Shown here: piece by piece, positions 32,303 to 41,218 of the stretch | Numbering within the stretch: position 1 is the first letter of the stretch | How the letters are laid out: each line of letters begins with the position of its first letter | Origin: Nakamurella deserti | Lineage (GTDB): Bacteria > Actinomycetota > Actinomycetes > Mycobacteriales > Nakamurellaceae | Assembly: GCF_003260015.1 (NCBI RefSeq) | Contig: NZ_QCXS01000003.1 | Location: 982,315-1,046,314, forward strand | Direction: 5' to 3' | DNA: 64,000 nt | The notes under the pieces: model-generated | Told to the model about the DNA's origin: nothing | Database searches by the model: none | The model's input: the letters and a program-made list of their open reading frames with translations, nothing else | Position numbers and translations under genes: made by a program

Positions 32303-33415
32303 TCAGCGTCGGCGGGTGAGCGGCAGCCCCTTCACGGCGAGCCCGACGGTGTCCCAGCCCTTGCGGACGGCGAGCTCCTCGGGTGACCGGACACCGAACC
32401 GGGCCCGCGCGGCCTTGGTGGTGGCGGTGGCGAAGCCCGCGAACCGCACCGTGGGCGTCAGCGACCCGTTGGTGAGGGTGTCGTACCAGACCCGGCCGAC
32501 GGTCTCCCAGGCGTTGCCGCCCAGCTCGCGGGCGGCGACGGCGAACGCGCGGTTGGGGATTCCGGAGTTCAGGTGCACACCACCGTTGTCGCTACTGGTC
32601 TTGATGTAGGAGTCCATGTGGTCGGGCTGCGGGTCCTTGCCCAGCACGTCGTCGTCGTAGGCGGTACCGGGGGCGATCATCGAGCGCAGCGCCGCGCCCT
32701 GCACCTCGTCGGTGAAGAGGCCGGCACCGATGAGCCAGGTGGCCCGGTCGGCGGTCTGCCCCTCCTTGTACTGCTCGACCAGCGCACCGAAGACGTCGCT
32801 CACCGACTCGTTGAGGGCACCGGACTGGCCCTGGTAGACGAGTCCGGCGGTGTACTGGGTGATGCCGTGGGCCAGCTCGTGGCCGATGACCGACAGCGAC
32901 GCGGTGAAACGGTTGAAGACCTCACCGTCGCCGTCGCCGAACACCATCTGACTGCCGTCCCAGAAGGCGTTGTCGTACTTCTTCCCGTAGTGCACGGTCG
33001 CGTTGAGCGCAAGACCCGCCCCGTCGATGGAGTCGCGGCCGTAGACCTCGGCGTAGAGGGCGTAGATCGCGCCGAGCCCCTCGTAGGCCTCGTCGACCGC
33101 GACATCGGAGGTGGGGTCCTCGCCCTCGCGCCGGACGACGGTGCCGGGCGTCTGCTCGGTACCGCCCGCGTCCCCGATGGTGCGCTGCGGGCCGGCGGGC
33201 GCGGTGTCGGCGTCGGCGCGCGCACCTGCCGTTCCGGCCCGTGTGCCGGGTGCGGTGGGGGGCGCGGGCTCCCCCGCACGAGCCGACCGGGCACTGCGGA
33301 TCTCCGCGTCGTGGGCGAGGGTGGCGGCCGCCGCGCTGCGCGCCACCGTCATCCGCTCGGCCTGCAGGGCGGAGAGCTGGGCGAGCAGGTAGGGCGGGAC
33401 GATTCCGTGTCGCAT
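32303..33415 (-). CDS. Protealysin-like M4 (thermolysin-family) metalloprotease
   Basis: 370 residues from ATG 33415; the open frame extends further upstream, but only through repeats. No signal peptide. The N-terminus MRHGIVPPYLLAQL carries the PPYLL motif of the short protealysin propeptide instead of the long FTP/PepSY propeptide of secreted thermolysins. Zinc site HELAH (179-183) with third ligand Glu203 in NESVSD; catalytic-site His281 in DNGGVHLNSGIPN. A flexible Ala/Pro/Thr linker (about 45-90) separates propeptide and catalytic domain. The 3' neighbour encodes an emfourin-like inhibitor, so activity is probably held in check inside the cell and released by maturation or lysis. Confidence 0.9.
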   Translation of the reverse strand: MRHGIVPPYLLAQLSALQAERMTVARSAAAATLAHDAEIRSARSARAGEPAPPTAPGTRAGTAGARADADTAPAGPQRTIGDAGGTEQTPGTVVRREGEDPTSDVAVDEAYEGLGAIYALYAEVYGRDSIDGAGLALNATVHYGKKYDNAFWDGSQMVFGDGDGEVFNRFTASLSVIGHELAHGITQYTAGLVYQGQSGALNESVSDVFGALVEQYKEGQTADRATWLIGAGLFTDEVQGAALRSMIAPGTAYDDDVLGKDPQPDHMDSYIKTSSDNGGVHLNSGIPNRAFAVAARELGGNAWETVGRVWYDTLTNGSLTPTVRFAGFATATTKAARARFGVRSPEELAVRKGWDTVGLAVKGLPLTRRR

Positions 33416-33533
33416 GCCCCGATAGTGGCACGGGCCACCGACAACGACGCGTCCTGCTCGACGTTCCGGCTTCCCGCGGCAGCTCCCGGTACCCGGCCGG
33501 GCGGACGGCTCCACCGCGGCCGGGCGGGCCGTC

Positions 33534-33862
33534 AGCGCGGACGACCCCGCGCCACCGCCGTCGGCGACGACACCGACCCGCCGACACTCCTGACGACGCG
33601 ACGCCACCGCCGTCGGCGACGACACCCACCGACACTCCCGACGACGCCACGCCCACCGCCGTACCTGACGACGCCCGCCCACCGCAGCACGCGACGACAC
33701 CGGCCCGGCGCCGTTTTCGTGACGACGCCCGCCCACCGCCGTTCGTGACGACGCCGACCGGCGCGGCCGCCTGCGCCGACACCGCCCACCGGCGCGGCCG
33801 CCACCGACGCCATCGCCGGCCCGGCCCCGGGGTCCGGGTCCGGGTCCGGGTCCGGGTCCGGC
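33534..33862. repeat. Degenerate GACGAC/CACCGCCGT repeats and a GGTCCG hexamer run
   Basis: Between the protease and DNA ligase genes, units of roughly 30-50 bp containing CACCGCCGT and GACGACGCC recur with drift from 33534 to about 33760. A clean hexamer run, GGTCCG in about five copies, follows at 33830-33860. The frame upstream of the protease start stays open through this stretch, but it encodes only low-complexity Arg/Ser/Val text, so it is treated as non-coding. Confidence 0.7.
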
Positions 33863-33883
33863 ACAACGGGACGCCGGTTCCGT

Positions 33884-35452
33884 TCAGTCCCCGGCGTCCT
33901 CGTCCGCCCCGCCTGCACCCCGGGCCTCGAACCAGCTCGCCAGGGCCCGCACCGCGTCGACGGTGTCGGCCTCGTCGGCCGTCTTGTCGTCGCGGTAGCG
34001 CAGCACCCGGGCGAAGCGCAGCGCGAAGCCTCCGGGATAGCGGCTGGACCGCTGGACGCCGTCGAAGGCGATCTCGACGACCTGTTCCGGACGCAGCCGC
34101 ACCACCCAGTCCGACCGTTCGACAGCGAGTTCGGTGAAGCGCTCCGTCTGCCACGCGAGCATGGCGTCGGTCATCCCCTTGAACGTCTTGCCGAGCATCA
34201 CGAACTCACCGGGCCGGTCGGGGTCGCGCGCCCCCAGGTGGATGTTGGACAGCAGTCCCTGCCGGCGCCCGCTGCCACGCTCGACCGCGAGCACGACCAG
34301 ATCCAGCGTGTGCCGCGGTTTGACCTTGATCCAGCCCGAGCCCCGCCGGCCGGCCTCGTACGGCGCGGCGAGATCCTTCACCACGACGCCCTCCTGCCCG
34401 GCGGCCAGGGCCCCGGCGAAGAAGGCGTCGGCCGCGGCCGGGTCGGCGGTCACCAGACGGTCGATGAGGTGCGCCGCCGGGACCGCCGCCCCCAGCACCT
34501 CGAGGCGCTCGGACAGCGGCCGGTCGATCAGCTCGCGCCCGTCCCACACGAGGCAGTCGAAGAAGAACACCGACAGCGCGACCGTCCCGCCGTCGCCCTG
34601 GGTGGCGGTGCGCGAGGCCGTCTCCTGGAAGGGGCGTGGCCGGCCGTTCGCGTCCAGCGCGATGACCTCGCCGTCGAGCACGACGCGGTCGGTGGGCAGC
34701 GACGCGACGATCGCCGCCACCTCCGGCAGGCGGTTCGTGATGTCGTCCAGACTCCGTGTGAACAGCCGGACGCGGTCGCCGTCGCGGTGCGCCTGGATGC
34801 GGATCCCGTCGAGCTTGGTGTCCAGGCAGACCTCGAGGCCGTCGCCCAGCTTGGTCATGGCGGCGCGGACGTCCGGCGCGCTGGACGCGAGCATCGGTCG
34901 CAGCGGCACCCCCACGCGGAGGGTGAAGGCGGCGACGGCGGGTTCACCGCCGGTCAACGCGGCCACTGCGACCGGCCCGGTGGCGCCCGCCATCATGACC
35001 GCCCGCCTGATCGACGCGAGCGGGATGCCACTGGCCAGCGCGACCGCGTCCAGCACCGTCGAGTCCAGCGCCCCCTGCCGGATCTCCCCGGCGACGAGTC
35101 GGCGCAGGAAGTCCTGCTCGTCCGCGGTCGCCCGGGCGAAGAGGTCACCGACCGCGGCGGTCCGCGCTGCGGCGGACCCCGGGCCGGCCAGCCCGGCGAC
35201 GTGCTCCAGCGCCGCGTCGACCGCGGCGACCGTCAACGAGGGCTCGGCGGCCGGTGGCGGCAGGGTCCGGAGGGTGGCGTGGCCGATGCCGGTCCGACGC
35301 TGGCGGAGCTCCCCCCCGAGGTAGGAGACGATGATGTCGACGTCCTCCGGTCCGGCCGCGGCGAGCAGAGCCGCCAGGGCGTCGCGCTTGGCCAGCCGGG
35401 ACCGGGTTCCGGCCACGGCCGCCGACGTCGTGACCAGCGCATCGAAGAGCAT
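33884..35452 (-). CDS. ATP-dependent DNA ligase (LigB-like)
   Basis: 522 residues from ATG 35452; a longer open frame to 35611 reads into arginine-rich non-coding sequence. An N-terminal helical DNA-binding domain (about 1-175) precedes the nucleotidyltransferase core. The adenylated lysine is Lys213 in motif I (DTKLDGIR); motif III is in [12 protein letters not shown], motif IV in EGVVVKD, and motif V in GWIKVKP. A C-terminal OB-fold follows. Size and order match the actinobacterial LigB/LigC-type auxiliary ligases, which seal nicks in addition to the NAD-dependent LigA. It is monocistronic and diverges from dps, suggesting a DNA-protection neighbourhood. Confidence 0.92.
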   Translation of the reverse strand: MLFDALVTTSAAVAGTRSRLAKRDALAALLAAAGPEDVDIIVSYLGGELRQRRTGIGHATLRTLPPPAAEPSLTVAAVDAALEHVAGLAGPGSAAARTAAVGDLFARATADEQDFLRRLVAGEIRQGALDSTVLDAVALASGIPLASIRRAVMMAGATGPVAVAALTGGEPAVAAFTLRVGVPLRPMLASSAPDVRAAMTKLGDGLEVCLDTKLDGIRIQAHRDGDRVRLFTRSLDDITNRLPEVAAIVASLPTDRVVLDGEVIALDANGRPRPFQETASRTATQGDGGTVALSVFFFDCLVWDGRELIDRPLSERLEVLGAAVPAAHLIDRLVTADPAAADAFFAGALAAGQEGVVVKDLAAPYEAGRRGSGWIKVKPRHTLDLVVLAVERGSGRRQGLLSNIHLGARDPDRPGEFVMLGKTFKGMTDAMLAWQTERFTELAVERSDWVVRLRPEQVVEIAFDGVQRSSRYPGGFALRFARVLRYRDDKTADEADTVDAVRALASWFEARGAGGADEDAGD

Positions 35453-35683
35453 CGGGCCATTCTGTCGCGTCCCACCGACAGTCCTCCGACGACCGCTGCG
35501 GCACGCTGACGACCGGTTTGGCAGGTCGGACCCCCGGGTACCCGCCTGAAAGGGGGTGCGCGGCCGCATGCCGCCCACCGGATCCTCCCGGGGTCGTGGC
35601 CACCGGTCCACCGACCGGCCGAACGACCCACCGCCACGTCACCTGTCGGCCCCGCCGACAGCGACCCAGAAAGGCAGCACGAG

Positions 35684-36253
35684 ATGGCGTACACGCCGAG
35701 CTTCACCGTTCCGTCCATGTCCCTCGAGGCCGGCGCCCAGGTCGCCGAGATCCTGCAGGACCGCCTGCACGCGCTCAACGACCTGCACCTGACCCTCAAG
35801 CACATCCACTGGAACGTCGTCGGACCGCACTTCATCGGGGTCCACGAGATGATCGACCCGCAGGTCGAGGCGGTCCGCGGTTACGCCGACGAGGTCGCCG
35901 AGCGCATCGCCACCCTGGGCGGCAGCCCCGTCGGCACCCCGGGCAAGCTCGTCGAGGCCCGCAGCTGGGACGACTACTCCATCGGCCGCGCCGACTCCAT
36001 CGCCCACCTGGGTGCACTGGATCTGGTCTACGTCGGAGTGATCGAGGACTACCGCAAGGCTGCCGACGAGACCGAGAAGCTCGACCCCGTCACCAACGAT
36101 CTGCTCATCGGTCACCTTCATCAGATCGAGCAGTTCCACTGGTTCGTCCGGGCGCACCTGGAGTCCTCGGGTGGCGTACTCAGCAACGAGGACGCCGACA
36201 CCGAGAAGACCGCCGCCGCCCAGGCGCAGGACGCCAGCATGGACGAGCGCTGA
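35684..36253 (+). CDS. dps: Dps ferritin-like DNA-protection protein
   Basis: 189 residues. The ferroxidase ligand pattern of Dps is visible in LKHIHWNVVGPHFIGVHEMIDPQ (His and Asp about residues 38-66). Dps forms dodecamers that store iron using peroxide and coat DNA. The C-terminal tail (after about 165) is acidic and alanine-rich instead of lysine-rich, and the N-terminus is short, so direct DNA binding may be weak. A ribosome site AGAAAGG precedes the ATG. A strong hairpin terminator follows, and a SigB/F-type sigma factor gene converges from the other side, a plausible regulator but not shown. Confidence 0.93.
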   Translation: MAYTPSFTVPSMSLEAGAQVAEILQDRLHALNDLHLTLKHIHWNVVGPHFIGVHEMIDPQVEAVRGYADEVAERIATLGGSPVGTPGKLVEARSWDDYSIGRADSIAHLGALDLVYVGVIEDYRKAADETEKLDPVTNDLLIGHLHQIEQFHWFVRAHLESSGGVLSNEDADTEKTAAAQAQDASMDER

Positions 36254-36574
36254 CCTTGGGTCGTGGGAGGACGGGTCGGCTCCGGCCGCCCACCTCCCCG
36301 GGTGTTCCACCCACACGATTCCCATGATTCCACGGAAAAGGTCCGGATCGCCACTCGGTGATCCGGACCTTTTTCCGTGTGCGAAACGACCCGTGTATCG
36401 GGAACTCCGTCCGTCATGCATTCGCACTCATCACAATCCCGGCCGTCCGAATACCGAGCGCGAACAGCGATGCGGACTGCGCGAGGAAATGCGGACATGG
36501 CAATCCGAACGACCGGATTGACCGATCGTTCGGACCGCAGGAGTGAAGTTGTGGTGGAACGTCGTACGGAACCG
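36254..36574. other. Gap between convergent dps and sigma genes
   Basis: Contains the bidirectional terminator at 36331-36379; the remaining 36380-36574 is of unusually low G/C for this window and holds no gene or repeat that I can support. Confidence 0.5.
36331..36379. terminator. Bidirectional intrinsic terminator of dps and the sigma gene
   Basis: Arms 36331-36349 and 36360-36379 form a 19-bp stem (one extra T in the right arm) with a 10-nt loop. The right arm contains T5 and the left arm A4, so in either direction a U-run falls within the stem's base. This is the best terminator in the window. Confidence 0.88.
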
Positions 36575-37471
36575 TCAGGCGATGCGGTCCTCGTGAACCT
36601 CGCCACCGGTGGCGGGCGCAGTGGTCTGACCCTCCTGACCGGCGTGCGACAGAGCCAGCTTGTTCATGGCCGACCGCAGCGTCCGCGAGATCTGCATCTG
36701 GCTGAAGCCGAGGTCCGCACCGATCTCGGACTGGGTCCAGCCGAGGTAGTAGCGGAGCAGCAACACCTTGCGCTCGCGGTCGGTCAGGTTGACGAACAGC
36801 GTCGACAGCAGGTCCATGTTCTCCACGCTGGCCAACTTCGGATCGTCGGACCCGGAGTTGATGAAGCCGTCGGAGAACGGGTCCAATGATGCGGTGCTGA
36901 AGCCCTGACCTGCGACGACCGCCTCGGTGACCTGCTCGGCCGGGACGCCCATCTCCTCGGCCACTTCGCGGCTGGTGGGCTGGCGACCCAGCTTCTGGGT
37001 CAGCCCGTTGCGGGTCGAGGTGAGCAACGGCTGGATCTCCTGCAGCCGGCGCGGCGGCCGGACGCTCCAGGCGTGGTCGCGGAAGTGACGCTTGAGCTCA
37101 CCCATGATGGTCGGGGTGGCGTACTGCATGAAGTCGGCGCAACGCTCGGGGTCGCAGCCCTGAGCGGCCTTGACGAGTCCGAGGTAGGCGACCTGGACCA
37201 GGTCGTCGTAGTCGACGCCGCGACCGCGGAACCGGGAGGCCATCGAGTGCGCGTACCGCATGTGCTCGGTGACGACCTGGTCCAGCAGTCGGTGACGCAG
37301 TTTCTCGTCCGTGGTCTCGCGGGCCTGACGCAGGATGTTCAACGTCTCTTCGCGATTACGGTCCGAATGGGATGAAGCACGACGCGCGGCACGATCGGCC
37401 AGAACGGTGACAGTCTTCGGCTCTTCAGCCGGAGTCGTTGTGGGCGTGCGGTCGTCTAGGGAGAGCGGCAT
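36575..37471 (-). CDS. SigB/SigF-type alternative sigma factor
   Basis: 298 residues from ATG 37471. Region 2 is clear (VDYDDLVQVAYLGLVKAAQGCDP and FMQYATPTIMGELKRHFRD, about 85-135), region 3 lies in GLTQKLGRQPTSREVAEEMG, and region 4 ends with LTDRERKVLLLRYYLGWTQSEIGADLGFSQMQ (a helix-turn-helix, about 230-265). The wording places it in the SigB/SigF/SigG group that controls general stress or development in actinomycetes. No anti-sigma or antagonist gene adjoins it, unlike many relatives, so control may be transcriptional or act in trans. An extended Thr/Pro/Arg N-terminus (about 40 residues) precedes region 2. Confidence 0.92.
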   Translation of the reverse strand: MPLSLDDRTPTTTPAEEPKTVTVLADRAARRASSHSDRNREETLNILRQARETTDEKLRHRLLDQVVTEHMRYAHSMASRFRGRGVDYDDLVQVAYLGLVKAAQGCDPERCADFMQYATPTIMGELKRHFRDHAWSVRPPRRLQEIQPLLTSTRNGLTQKLGRQPTSREVAEEMGVPAEQVTEAVVAGQGFSTASLDPFSDGFINSGSDDPKLASVENMDLLSTLFVNLTDRERKVLLLRYYLGWTQSEIGADLGFSQMQISRTLRSAMNKLALSHAGQEGQTTAPATGGEVHEDRIA

Positions 37472-37926
37472 TTGAGCCTCCGTGGTGGAAACACTCGGAT
37501 TCTTGGCGCCGCTGCTGGACCAAGAACTTCATACAACCACGATCGATGACATCTAGCAAGGCTAACCAAGCGCCGCGGGCGCAACGGTGGCCGTACGACG
37601 GGTGAACTCCCGGGGCGGCGACCGCCGCACCCCGCCCCGTCCGCCCCACCCGACGTCGGCGGCGCAGGCCGGGTTCCCCGCGTCGTCGCGCCACCTCGAC
37701 CGTGGCCCCCGCGCCGACCGGCCGGGGCTGTCGCCTGCGTCGGTGGACGAAGGTCGGTCGGAAGTCCTACTATCGTGGGGCACGTGAGCGCCGTCACAGC
37801 CATTCGGGACTACGGGTGGCGACGACGACAGCCCCACCGGAGGGTCACCCACCACCGACGGAGCAGCGGCGACCGCAGCGGGTGCGGGCCGGGCGGGGCG
37901 GATCAGCAGACGAGAGGTGCCCGACG
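37472..37926. other. Divergent promoter region between the sigma gene and a small unknown gene
   Basis: Near the sigma gene (37480-37570) the sequence is A/T richer. On the minus strand it contains GGTTGTATGAAG and TTGCTAGATG, possible -10 elements. AGGCTAACC at 37559-37567 equals half of an IdeR/DtxR iron box, but the other half does not match. Further right, TACTAT (about 37769) may be the -10 for the plus-strand gene. The rest is G/C rich and shows no gene. Confidence 0.35.
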
Positions 37927-38322
37927 ATGAGCGACCCGACAGCCGCGGTGACGTCCGCGGACGGCCGGTCGACCTGGGTCGTGCTGTGTCCGGGTGACGA
38001 CGGCCGACCCCGCTCCGAGTACATCCGGGGCACCGACTGCGTCGCGGACCGGACGGCCGGGGTGCTCCGGGTCGTCGACGGTCATCAGGTGGTGCGCGAG
38101 TACGCCGCCGGCGCCTGGTCGAACTTCTGCGAATGGGTCACCGCCTCTACCGACTACTTCGCGAGCTCGGCCGTCCGGCTGGCGACGTCGCCCGAACAGC
38201 CGGGAGCGTCCGACACGGAGCGGTTGCTCGCGGGAGCGATGCGGATGGACACCGACGCGGCACTGTCGATGCTGCGCGGTGCGCGCCGCGACACCCAGGA
38301 ACGTCGGAGCCGGACGGCGTAG
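37927..38322 (+). CDS. Hypothetical actinobacterial protein
   Basis: 131 residues from ATG 37927; the frame is open further upstream, but composition changes there and the ATG has a GAGAGG-like site at some distance. I do not recognise a family. The sequence is soluble, with alternating strands in the first half (STWVVLCPGDDG, VLRVVDGHQVVREY) and helices in the second (SNFCEWVTASTDYFASSAVRL, TERLLAGAMRMDTDAALSML). No signal peptide or membrane segment. It diverges from the sigma-factor gene and might share its regulatory region. Confidence 0.6.
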   Translation: MSDPTAAVTSADGRSTWVVLCPGDDGRPRSEYIRGTDCVADRTAGVLRVVDGHQVVREYAAGAWSNFCEWVTASTDYFASSAVRLATSPEQPGASDTERLLAGAMRMDTDAALSMLRGARRDTQERRSRTA

Positions 38323-38353
38323 TCCGTGCTCCGGCCCGGCTGCCCGGTCCCCG

Positions 38354-39004
38354 TCACGCAGGCGGGACCGGGCAGGCCGCGGATGGCCGGTCCTGTCCCA
38401 CCGTGGTGGCCACCCGCACGATGGACGGTCGCTCGGGCACCGACCCGAACCCGAAGCGCACCGGCGGCCTGACCGCTGCCAGGGAGCCCATGTCGAGTCC
38501 GTCGAAGGTGCCGCCGGCCGCAGCCAGCCGGTGCAGGTCCAGCGCGGAGTACCACTCCCGCCTACCGTTGCCGGCGGAGCCCCGGGTGCGGACGCCGGGC
38601 AGCACCGTCCGGGCGACCGGATCCAGGGCCGAGGTCCACCACCGCGCCCGGGCCAGGCGCACCGGTACCAGGCTGAGCAGCACACCGAGCGGTGGTCGCC
38701 GGCCGATGCGCACCCGCAGGTCGAGGCTGGTCGACGCCACACGCAGGTCCGGACCGTCGCGCCGCACCTCGATCTGTTCCAGGCGGATCTCGTCGAAGTG
38801 GTAGGTCGCGGCCACGTACTCGGCGACGTCCGGCCGGGGAGCCAGCAGCACGCGGTGGCCGGCCGCGGTCTCGACCATGACATCGGCGAAGGTGCCCAGC
38901 GGTGAACGCGGCCAGATGCCGATCACCACCCGCACCCCGGACGTGGTCCCGAGACCGGTGATGAAGCCGTCGAACACGGCGAGCTCTGCAGGTCGGGCGG
39001 TCAC
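38354..39004 (-). CDS. Hypothetical protein, actinobacterial type
   Basis: 216 residues, GTG start at 39004. The N-terminal half reads as a conserved-looking soluble fold (VFDGFITGLGTTSGVRVVIGIWPRSPLGTFADVMVE; LLAPRPDVAEYVAATYHFDEIRL) followed by strands SLDLRVRIGRRPPLGVLL. The phrase ATYHFDEIR and the W-rich ARWWTSALDPVAR region are distinctive, but I cannot name the family. No signal peptide. It lies 27 bp upstream of the sirtuin gene's end, on the same strand, and converges on the preceding small gene. Confidence 0.65.
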   Translation of the reverse strand: MTARPAELAVFDGFITGLGTTSGVRVVIGIWPRSPLGTFADVMVETAAGHRVLLAPRPDVAEYVAATYHFDEIRLEQIEVRRDGPDLRVASTSLDLRVRIGRRPPLGVLLSLVPVRLARARWWTSALDPVARTVLPGVRTRGSAGNGRREWYSALDLHRLAAAGGTFDGLDMGSLAAVRPPVRFGFGSVPERPSIVRVATTVGQDRPSAACPVPPA

Positions 39005-39031
39005 GTCCGCGACCCTACGTGCCCCCCGGGG

Positions 39032-39892
39032 TCATCCGACGGCGACGGCCGACCCGTCGGGGGCGAGCAGGTCGACCACCGCCGGCAACACCTCCGAGGT
39101 GCCGGCGTCGACCCGCACGGTGGCGTACTCGTCGGCGCGGGTCGGTCCACGGTTGACCGCCACGATGGGGATGCCGCGCAACGAGGCCTGCCGGACGAAC
39201 CGCCGGCCCGAGTAGACGGTCAGTGACGAACCGAGCACCAGCAACGACCGTGCACCGGCGACCAGGGCGGTGGCCTCGGCGACGACCGGTGGTGGCACCG
39301 ACTCCCCGAAGAACACCACATCGGGCTTCAGGACGCCGCCGCAGTGTTCACAGTCGGCGACCACGAAGTGGTCGGTGTCCTCGACGTGGGCGTCGCCGTC
39401 CGGCGCCAGGTCGATCTCGCCGGCGCGGGTGGCGTCGGGATTGAGCGCGGCGAGCAGCTGCTGGTAGTCCTGGCGCGAGCTACGGCGCGAGCACGCCAGG
39501 CACACCACCCGGTCGATGCGTCCGTGCAGGTCGATGACGGCGCGGGAGCCGGCGGCCTGGTGCAGCCCGTCCACGTTCTGGGTGATGAGGCCGTCGGACA
39601 GGCCGGCCTTCTCGATCGCGGCGAGCGCCCGGTGGCCGGGGTTGGGTGCCGCACCCGCCATCCGCTCGAACCCGACGAAGCTGCGCGCCCAGTACCGCTG
39701 CCGGCCCCGTGGGGTGATGAACTCCTGGAAGGTCATCGGTGCGCGTGGCGGCGAACCGGGCCCGCGGTAGTCGGGGATGCCGCTGTCGGTGCTCAGCCCG
39801 GCGCCGGTCAACACCGCGACACCGCCGCCCGCCAGCACCTCGGCGACAGCGCAGAGCAGCGCCTCGGGCGTCGCACTCGTCGCGGTCTGCAC
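39032..39892 (-). CDS. Sir2-family NAD-dependent protein deacylase
   Basis: 286 residues from the GTG at 39892; a longer frame exists but reads through the DoxX region. Sirtuin signatures: GAGLSTDSGIPDYR (30-43), TQNVDGLH (104-111), catalytic His123 in DLHG, and a zinc ribbon of Cys131/Cys134 (CLAC) and Cys181/Cys184 (CEHC). GSSLTVYS and NRGPTRAD complete the NAD site. It removes acyl groups from lysines while consuming NAD. The second Cys pair follows an insertion of about 45 residues with several acidic residues, as in class II-like actinobacterial sirtuins. The DoxX gene lies upstream on the same strand, separated by a hairpin. Confidence 0.92.
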   Translation of the reverse strand: MQTATSATPEALLCAVAEVLAGGGVAVLTGAGLSTDSGIPDYRGPGSPPRAPMTFQEFITPRGRQRYWARSFVGFERMAGAAPNPGHRALAAIEKAGLSDGLITQNVDGLHQAAGSRAVIDLHGRIDRVVCLACSRRSSRQDYQQLLAALNPDATRAGEIDLAPDGDAHVEDTDHFVVADCEHCGGVLKPDVVFFGESVPPPVVAEATALVAGARSLLVLGSSLTVYSGRRFVRQASLRGIPIVAVNRGPTRADEYATVRVDAGTSEVLPAVVDLLAPDGSAVAVG

Positions 39893-39924
39893 GAGACAAC
39901 GGTACCCACCGCCGGAGCGCGTCC

Positions 39925-39954
39925 CCGGTGTCGGACGCCGGTGTCCGGCACCGG
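39925..39954 (-). terminator. Hairpin between DoxX and sirtuin genes
   Basis: Arms 39925-39936 and 39943-39954 pair over 12 bp with one G-T-type mismatch and a 6-nt loop. It lies about 70 bp beyond the DoxX stop on the minus strand, and before the sirtuin start, so it probably insulates the two. Confidence 0.55.
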
Positions 39955-40023
39955 ACAGCCCGGAACGTCGCGGGGCGGCGGAGCTCCCGGGGAACACCGC
40001 CGCCCGACGGGCACCGTGGGACG

Positions 40024-40476
40024 TCAGCCGCGGCGACGCCGGCCGACGAGCAGCGCATCCAACCCGAAACGCCCGGAGCCGAGCAGGCCGAGCACCGCAG
40101 CGCCGACGGCGAGCGCCAGCACGAGCTCGTAGCCGCCGTCGGTGGCGAAGATCCCGGCGTCGAGGTGGACGTAGAACAGCGCACCCAGCATGTTGATCGT
40201 GAGGAGCAGGCCGACGAGCGGCACCGCGGCGCCGAGGATGAGGGCCCCACCACCGACCAGCTCCACGAGCGCGGAGAACCAGGCGCTGACCCCGGGGGCC
40301 GGGATGCCCATCTGGGTGAAGCCGGCGGTGACGCCGTCGATGCCGTTCGTGAACAGCTTCTGCCAACCGTGCGCCACGAAGACGACGCCGAAGCCGAGAC
40401 GGCCGATCAGCAGCGCGAGGTCACGGCGGACCGTGGAGCCGGTCACCGAGGTGGCCGGGGACAGTGCGATGGTCAT
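40024..40476 (-). CDS. DoxX-family membrane protein
   Basis: 150 residues with four predicted membrane helices (about 20-40, 65-85, 88-108, 112-132). The sequence LLIGRLGFGVVFVAHGWQKLF followed by GFTQMGIP is the DoxX signature. Members are small integral membrane proteins linked to thiol-redox or quinone metabolism; some are subunits of oxidoreductase complexes. No partner gene is adjacent. A TetR-type palindrome about 85 bp upstream suggests repression by a regulator located elsewhere. The tail RRRRG faces the cytoplasm. Confidence 0.88.
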   Translation of the reverse strand: MTIALSPATSVTGSTVRRDLALLIGRLGFGVVFVAHGWQKLFTNGIDGVTAGFTQMGIPAPGVSAWFSALVELVGGGALILGAAVPLVGLLLTINMLGALFYVHLDAGIFATDGGYELVLALAVGAAVLGLLGSGRFGLDALLVGRRRRG

Positions 40477-40554
40477 GGGAGTCCTTGTCGTGATGCCGCC
40501 GGAGCGGGCCGGGTGCAGGAGTGGGACGGATGTCCGCCGGCTGGTGCGCTCGAT

Positions 40555-40570
40555 ACATGAACGCTCATTT
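40555..40570. promoter_or_regulatory. Candidate TetR-type operator upstream of DoxX
   Basis: ATGAACGCTCAT at 40557-40568 is an inverted repeat (ATGA/TCAT). On the minus strand it reads AATGAGCGTTCAT, close to the common TetR-family operator AATGAACGTTCATT. It lies in a local A/T-rich patch just upstream of the DoxX gene. No tetR gene is in the window. Confidence 0.4.
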
Positions 40571-40687
40571 ACTGCCGACGGTAGCCAACGACCACCCCAC
40601 GGTCAACGTCGCGGGGACCGGTCGTGAACCATCCCACATCCGCGACGCCCGCCGGCGGGTCGCGAGAACCGTTGTCGCCCAGTGCGA

Positions 40688-41218
40688 CTACGCACCGAGG
40701 AGCGTCGCCATCCCCTCGACGCTGCGCACCCCACGCGCCGTGGCGACGACCCCGAGCCGCTTCTCGATCATCGGCAGGGTGAGCTTGCTGTCGGCCTGAC
40801 CGGCGGGGTACAGCAGGTGGACCGCGTCGCCGTCGATGACGTACCGCTCGGTGTCGAAGGTGCCCAGCCGGTCCGGGGCGACGTCGAGCACCGGCCGGTC
40901 CAGGAACGCGATCGCGACGGTCTTCTCCGGGGCGTCCGGGAACAGCCGTCGCGCACGGTCCGCCGCCCGGCGCAACTGCTCCCCGGTCCGCACGATCACC
41001 GGAACGGGGCGGCCCACCAGCCGTTCGAGTTCTGCGGACACCGTGGCCGCGTACTGCCGCGGAGTGCCCGACGACGCCTCGAAGAGCAGGTTGCCGCTGT
41101 TGAGATGGGTGCGGACCGCCTCGAAACCGGCCGCGGTGCCGATGGCGCGCAGATCCGCCATCGCCAGCCGGGCACCGCCCACGTTCACCGCACGCACCAT
41201 CGCCGCCCACGCCGTCAT
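40688..41218 (-). CDS. DUF1697-family protein
   Basis: 176 residues from ATG 41218. DUF1697 features are present: AAMVRAVNVGGARLAMADLRAIGTAAGFEAVRTHLNSGNLLFEA near the N-terminus, VIVRTGEQL in the middle, DGDAVHLLYPAG, and the C-terminal KLTLPMIEKRLGVVATARGVRSVEGMATL. The family is common in actinomycetes, cytoplasmic, and of unknown biochemical role. It diverges from the PfkB kinase gene, with 138 bp between starts. Confidence 0.88.
   Translation of the reverse strand: MTAWAAMVRAVNVGGARLAMADLRAIGTAAGFEAVRTHLNSGNLLFEASSGTPRQYAATVSAELERLVGRPVPVIVRTGEQLRRAADRARRLFPDAPEKTVAIAFLDRPVLDVAPDRLGTFDTERYVIDGDAVHLLYPAGQADSKLTLPMIEKRLGVVATARGVRSVEGMATLLGA

Noticed and set aside
33416..33736. Longer N-terminus for the M4 protease
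   Set aside because: The frame runs through degenerate repeats, and the protealysin motif PPYLL begins six residues after ATG 33415.
37550..37575. IdeR/DtxR iron box near the sigma gene
   Set aside because: Only one half-site (AGGCTAACC) matches; overall about 12 of 19 positions by eye.
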